Assembly: GCA_964036315.1 (NCBI GenBank)
Contig: OZ038509.1
Span: 33,210,459-33,274,458 of the forward strand
From: Acanthosepion esculentum
Lineage: Eukaryota > Mollusca > Cephalopoda > Sepiida > Sepiidae
Reading direction: 5' to 3'
DNA length: 64,000 bases
Shown: positions 59,370-64,000 of the stretch, piece by piece
Position numbering within the stretch: the stretch's first letter is position 1
How the letters are laid out: every line of letters starts with the position of its first letter
The notes under the pieces: generated by a model
Seen by the model: only the letters and a program-made list of their open reading frames with translations
The model's database searches: none
Told to the model about the DNA's origin: nothing
Program-made: the position numbers and the translations under genes

Positions 59370-59375
<6 letters not shown>
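59240..59375. repeat. Inverted repeat, about 35-bp arms
   Basis: TATAATTTTTACATATAGAC (about 59242 on) is inverted at about 59338-59372 with few mismatches, enclosing about 60 bp. Confidence 0.85.

Positions 59376-59457
<82 letters not shown>
59373..59457. repeat. (TA)n microsatellite, left border of a transposon
   Basis: Ends at the TIR. Confidence 0.97.
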
Positions 59458-59459
<2 letters not shown>

Positions 59460-60320
59460 GTATATTCCTGCGTATAAGGCATCATTTAAATCCCCAAAAC
59501 CACCCTTAAAAATTGGGGGTCGTCTTATGCTACAGTTCTAAAAAGAAACCTTAAATTCTAAATGATGTTTGTCGGTAGGCTAACTTCGGTCTCGGTGCGA
59601 TAGCCAGTAACGTACATGAAAACATTCACATTATCTAATAAAAGCAAAAAAAACATTTCTACTTTATATATTACTGGCATAACTTCATAATGAATTGCCT
59701 ATTCGTAGAATAATTCCATATCAATGAAATCAACTTGTATCCATGCAAGCTCAGCTGAGAAAATGTAAACATCGTATTATGATTGCGTTCACAGCAACTT
59801 TTATCTTTCGTTAAACCTTAAATAATCATCATGGTAGGGTTAATTACGGTAGTAATAGCATTATGGATAACATAATATTCATTTCCCATTAAAAATTCAT
59901 TATCATTTTGGTTTTAGATAATAACACAATTTAGGATTACACAAGTTTTATTTTTCAAATATAAATCCTTTTACGGATGTTGCATTTCAAACTTTTAGGA
60001 TAATATATAACTATTTGTTTCCCATCAATTCATCAATGTTAATAAAGCAAACCTGCTACATGTATATCTAAAACTTGATGAAACATAAACAAAAAAATTG
60101 TTTCCCTTTTAGGGGATGTGTGTAGGAATAACATTATATAGAATCGGTTTTCTTATTTCGTTCATTTTTAAGGGTACAGTAAGTAACAATATTTCTAATA
60201 ACATTGTCTTTATATAATAAGCAGTCATATACTATAGGTATAAAATGAATTCATGAAAATTTGCTATATTTTTTTACCTCGTCTTATTTAAAGATTGCCT
60301 TATACGCTGAAAGATATTGT

Positions 60321-60325
<5 letters not shown>
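59458..60325. mobile_element. Non-autonomous TIR transposon (pogo/Tigger-like ends) inside (TA)n
   Basis: The left end CCGTATATTCCTGCGTATAA plus GGC is inverted with differences at 60297-60324 (GCCTTATACGCTGAAAGATA). A GGGGGTCGTCTTATGC sub-terminal block at 59514-59529 is typical of pogo-like ends as I remember them. No transposase remnant. (TA)n on both sides. Confidence 0.65.
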
Positions 60326-60387
<62 letters not shown>

Positions 60388-60405
60388 TGTGTGTGTGCGT
60401 GTGTA
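60326..60405. repeat. (TA)n microsatellite, right border of a transposon
   Basis: About 58 bp TA, then a short TG run. Confidence 0.96.
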
Positions 60406-60426
60406 ATATATATTTATAGGCACGTG

Positions 60427-60688
60427 TTTATCGTTGCTTGGAAATCATTCATGTAAACAAACAAGACTATCATCAATTTCTTGTTCGTGTATTGCTTAAT
60501 ATATTGTGTAATTGTCATCTTTGATAATGGCTTATGTAAGCCGAAAGCTTAGATTGGATTAAAAATATGTATCAATATTGTGATTTTCTTTCATTGTTTA
60601 ATGATAATGTTATTAAGCTTATCAGACGATATGAAAAGAACTTACATAAAATATATAGACAACACTTATCTATATTATTTAATGAAAC
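60427..60688 (+). mobile_element. PLE terminal repeat, copy at 60 kb
   Basis: Nearly identical to 49262-49520, with the TTGATAATGGC..GCCGAAAGC hairpin (60521-60549) and a leader frame ending HLSILFNETC. Stops at (TA)n at 60698. Confidence 0.78.
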
Positions 60689-60693
60689 ATGTA

Positions 60694-60697
<4 letters not shown>

Positions 60698-60742
<45 letters not shown>
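60698..60742. repeat. (TA)n microsatellite
   Basis: About 45 bp TA at the PLE end. Confidence 0.96.
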
Positions 60743-60746
<4 letters not shown>

Positions 60747-61091
60747 GCAATCCAACATTGAATACAGCGACCAAATGCGTATGTATATACGCAACGACAC
60801 ATGGATGCGCATATATGCCCAGTCCCACACTGTTCACATATGCTTATGTTTGTTTGAGCTCCAGTGTGTGAGCGTGCTTGTGTGTGTGTATGCGTACGTC
60901 AATGAATGTACGTGCGTGTATGTATGTTTGCGTAAATATGAGTGGCCTTCCGACGACAATTTTTCCTCCCACTTCCATAAAAACACCGATGTACGCGACC
61001 ATATATAAATCCAAAATGTAAAAATTAATCAGTTTGTCTGACGATCGCAAATAGCGTGAAACCTAGGGTCACAAACTCACATCAATCCAAC

Positions 61092-61093
<2 letters not shown>

Positions 61094-61151
<58 letters not shown>
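61094..61151. repeat. (TA)n microsatellite
   Basis: About 58 bp TA. Confidence 0.97.
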
Positions 61152-61156
<5 letters not shown>

Positions 61157-61539
61157 AGAGTAAAAATTAAACACATCTGGGAAGTTTCTGAGTTGCCGAA
61201 AAGACTTTTATGATATAATTAAAAGAAATATTATGTGCAGAAATCAGAAACTTTGAAAAGTAAAATATAATTTTACATTTTAAAAATATTTTTTTCTGGT
61301 CAAGCAAAGGAAGAAAGTCAAATTTATTAAACTGTATTTCTTCCAGTCAACTGAAAATAACAAGGACAGCAAAATATCAAGGGAAGGACCGTGACTTTAA
61401 TTAAAGGAACATTTTGAAATATCTAATTACAAAGAGACTGACGTTATGAGAGAACTCCGAGATTACCACTACAATATCGTAGCCGATCAGAATAGCGCAA
61501 TTGAACTTGTTACTTGATTCGATTACAGCCCCTGTAGTG

Positions 61540-61541
61540 GG

Positions 61542-61602
<61 letters not shown>
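61540..61602. repeat. (ATA)n microsatellite
   Basis: About 20 units. Confidence 0.97.
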
Positions 61603-61604
<2 letters not shown>

Positions 61605-61918
61605 TGATTAATCTAAAATCTAATTAATTTCAGCTATAGACAAAGCTATATGGTATGAAGCCTATATTCCCAATGCAAATCTATTAATGAATTCAAAATT
61701 GATATTTTTATTTTTCTATAGAATATTGAAAAAGAAAATTTGTTTATTTGGTGAATTGGTTGTTTGCCTATTTCTCTCGTAGTTCAAGCACAAATGAGAA
61801 AAATATTAAAAGAATTTTCAAGGCTTGATACATGACGGAACATAATCTTCTCAACCAAATTGTATTTGTCTACTTGTAATTTCTGCAATACATTGATTAT
61901 ATAAATTTGTCTTTGTTG

Positions 61919-61951
61919 CTTCCTATCTCTCTTTCTCTTTCTCTCTCTGTC

Positions 61952-61988
<37 letters not shown>
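61919..61988. repeat. (CT)n microsatellite
   Basis: CT with TGTCTC variants. Confidence 0.95.
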
Positions 61989-61991
<3 letters not shown>

Positions 61992-62642
61992 CTGCACAAG
62001 CATCTATGTATATGTGTTTTGTTTGGGGGGGGGGCTATAGCTTCGCCATTACAAACAGTAGGCGTTTCAAAACCGCCTCAAGCCTCATATATTTGTAAAA
62101 ATATCCTAATTAATGACCTTTGAAAAGCTTAAATGTCAGTGTATTTTAAGGTATTTATTGCAAACAGGCGGGTAAGTCAATAAGCCTCATCCAAATTTTT
62201 TGGTCGATAATAAATAAGCAAAGAGAAATATCTTGATGGTTAGAAGAATACACTGGATGTTATGATGTGTAAAGAAGCATCTTTTCGGCTTTCGAGTCCG
62301 TCAAACAACCTAGTCAGCCTATCATTCATAAAGTACAGTGCTGTTCGATAAAAGTGACTCACCTGATATTTTACTAAAAATATTTTTTGTCTATTGTTTT
62401 TGGGGTTAAAATAATTTTTAATCTTACAAGTATAAAGACCTCTTCCCGACCACCTAGGAAAAAAAGTTTATTCACCCTAAGGTATTCTATTGATAATTAT
62501 AAATTTGGATATAAATGAGATTGAGGAAAAAACTCCGTGCAAAAATAGTGACTCAGATATCGCATTATAATGTTTAAACTGGTAAATTTAAAGAGCTTTT
62601 GACAAAATATTGAAAACTATTTTACAATACACTCAGAACAAT

Positions 62643-62698
62643 ATTCTAGAGAATTCTAGAACAGCTTAAATTAAATCTAGAGTATTCCAGAATATTCC
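62643..62698 (+). promoter_or_regulatory. Heat-shock-element-like pentamer arrays
   Basis: ATTCT AGAGA ATTCT AGAAC (62643-62662) and ATTCC AGAAT ATTCC (62684-62698) are alternating inverted nGAAn pentamers, the layout bound by heat-shock factor trimers. They lie 17-72 bp upstream of a TATA box. Confidence 0.55.
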
Positions 62699-62714
62699 AT
62701 AAAGCCTCATACAG

Positions 62715-62722
62715 TATAAAAA
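62715..62722 (+). promoter_or_regulatory. TATA box of the transposase gene
   Basis: TATAAAAA, 33 bp before the ATG at 62756, so the leader would be very short. Confidence 0.6.
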
Positions 62723-62755
62723 CAGCTTGAAATAGCCACTCAAGTCACTAACCAG

Positions 62756-63280
62756 ATGAAAGGGTACAAACACGCATCAGAACCACTTAAGGCATCTATT
62801 ATTGCCCTCTCAAAAGCAGGCAAGTCTATGAGAGAAATTGCAGAAATTGCTATAACCTCGCAATCAACTGTCTCTCAAGTGCTTAGGGCACATAATGATG
62901 CCACTCCTGCTCCAAGGAAGGAAACAAGGGGACGAAAGAAAAAGATTGATGATAGAACTGGCAGGGTAATCAAGAGAGAAGTTGCGATGAATAGGACTAT
63001 AACTAGCCAAGAAATTGCAGCCAGTCTAAGCGAAGAGCAAAGTGTTAATCTTGCCTCTTCAACAGTCCGTCGGTGGCTGTTAGAACAAGGCTACAAATCT
63101 TGTACACGAAGGTTTAAGCCGTTAATAAGCAAAGCCAACAAAGCCAAGAGACTTGAATGGGCTCACTATTACAAAGATTTCACCGTAGAAGACTGGAAGA
63201 ATGTTCTGTTCTCCGATGAAACGAAAGTTGAGCTAAATACAAAGGATAAGGTGAGTCGCTTTTATCGAACAGCACTGTAA
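62756..63280 (+). CDS. Truncated Tc1-like transposase (DNA-binding half)
   Basis: A 174-residue intact frame. Residues about 8-50 form a first helix-turn-helix (ALSKAGKSMREIAEIA, SQSTVSQVLRA). GRKKKID at about 59-65 stands in for the GRPR-like hook, and residues about 80-115 form a second helix-turn-helix (ITSQEIAASL, STVRRWLLEQGY). VLFSDETKVEL at 150-160 holds the first catalytic Asp (D154). The protein then ends: residues 166-174 are read from the right TIR, and the stop codon TAA is made from the TA duplication plus the flanking A. Full-length relatives are about 340 residues. It could bind TIRs but cannot cut, so a repressor-like role is conceivable (inference). The start fits a TATA box 33 bp upstream. 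Confidence 0.88.
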   Translation: MKGYKHASEPLKASIIALSKAGKSMREIAEIAITSQSTVSQVLRAHNDATPAPRKETRGRKKKIDDRTGRVIKREVAMNRTITSQEIAASLSEEQSVNLASSTVRRWLLEQGYKSCTRRFKPLISKANKAKRLEWAHYYKDFTVEDWKNVLFSDETKVELNTKDKVSRFYRTAL

Positions 63281-64000
63281 GTTAAAACCATTTGACAATG
63301 AAAATAGCAGCTGGCATACTTTTCTGATCGTTGCATTGGGGTGTCTGATGTTCATATTGTCTTTTCTTCCTTGATTATTGTCCAGATCTTAAGTGTTTAA
63401 TATTGTGGCATGATATAGGGAAGATTTGATTTATGCCTTTAGAAAGGGTATTAAATTAATTCAGCTGCATACATGTAAAATATATCTTACTTGAAAACTG
63501 GTATGAGATAAATTTGTATGATATTCAACAAGTGAGAGATTCAAATTCAAAACTAATTGGAAGCTTATTTTTTCATCTCTGATCAATGATCCGTTCGTAG
63601 AATAAATGTAAAATCAACCTAAGAATTGTGGCAGAGAGCAAAGAGATAAGATACAAAAATACGATTCAAAATTCATAATGGCCACAATGTTACTAAAAAA
63701 AATAAGAATAGTTGTTCACGAAGAGTATTGTTTGTGACAGGGCTAAAAAATTCGTATGTGCTGTATTTAGGGGTTTTTATTTTTGCGTAATTGAGGATCC
63801 CTTATAACATGTAGGGACTTGTAAATCATTTCAAAATTAAAGATCCGTTAACAGATAAAATTACTCTTTCAAATGGAAATAATGAATTCAGTACAATTAA
63901 AACGGATGAATTAGCTGAGGATTTGCTCCTGAATTGCAAAGATTGACGTGGAAAATTCCACAAATTACAGCTGAATATATTCTACAAAATCTGTTTCTAC
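63281..64000. other. Unassigned AT-rich stretch to window end
   Basis: A frame near 63830-63945 (KDPLTDKITLSNGNNE, IKTDELAEDLLLNCKD) reads openly and may be part of an element that continues past the window, but I do not recognise it. Confidence 0.3.

Larger units (their letters stand above)
62334..63279 (+). mobile_element. Internally deleted Tc1-like transposon, 28-bp TIRs, TA duplication
   Basis: CAGTGCTGTTCGATAAAAGT plus GACTCACC (62336-62363) is inverted at 63250-63277 with one mismatch, flanked by TA at 62334-62335 and 63278-63279. The interior keeps a TATA-type promoter and the 5' half of a transposase gene. The 3' half is replaced directly by the right TIR. The clean ends and intact frame suggest recent activity in trans. 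Confidence 0.93.

Overview
This 64 kb window looks like repeat-rich intergenic or intronic DNA from a mollusc. A cephalopod such as an octopus is the best guess: AT-rich sequence with about 30 long (TA)n tracts, tRNA-derived SINEs, Penelope-like elements (PLEs), RTE- and Jockey/CR1-like LINE relics and many Tc1/mariner-type DNA transposons is the mixture reported for that group. The organism is inferred from repeat content, not from a database match. I found no convincing host protein-coding exon and no functional rRNA or tRNA gene. Nearly every recognisable reading frame belongs to a mobile element, and most are broken.

Layout. 0-1 kb: a PLE endonuclease relic beside a SINE-like repeat that carries a hammerhead-ribozyme core. 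1.6-3.9 kb: an inverted pair of GC-rich tandem arrays (unit about 245 bp). 4-9 kb: two copies of a dispersed repeat, microsatellites, and the first copy of a roughly 500 bp repeat that returns at 57 kb. 9.4-10.2 kb: an internally deleted mariner. 11 kb: a 14-copy, 24-bp minisatellite. 13-15 kb: PLE and LINE relics. 15.6-18.3 kb: a cluster of six copies of a short conserved motif. 19.6-21 kb: two LINE 3' ends. 21.9-28.9 kb: PLE pieces, including a 155-codon uninterrupted C-terminal frame on the minus strand, and a palindromic foldback at 27.3-27.7 kb. 29.4-32.3 kb: a MITE and a nested LINE mosaic. 32.6-36.3 kb: more motif copies, a 5S-rRNA-derived SINE and a tRNA SINE. 38-41 kb: mariner relics. 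43-52 kb: motif copies, three LINE relics and PLE terminal repeats. 53-60.4 kb: TIR transposons sitting inside (TA)n tracts. 62.3-63.3 kb: a compact Tc1-like element whose truncated transposase frame is intact.

The most unusual signal is a motif with core TTAGCGACATCAGTT, then ACATTCCTGCACA, then often ACGTGTTGMATC. I count 22 copies, 18 on the plus strand, and in most pairs the sequence around them is unrelated. A pyrimidine-rich stretch usually precedes it. This looks like a reused functional module (small-RNA or snRNA-type promoter, repeated splice acceptor/exon, or protein-binding site) rather than an evenly decaying transposon, but the sequence alone cannot decide. A second theme is that TA-targeting transposons repeatedly sit exactly inside (TA)n microsatellites.
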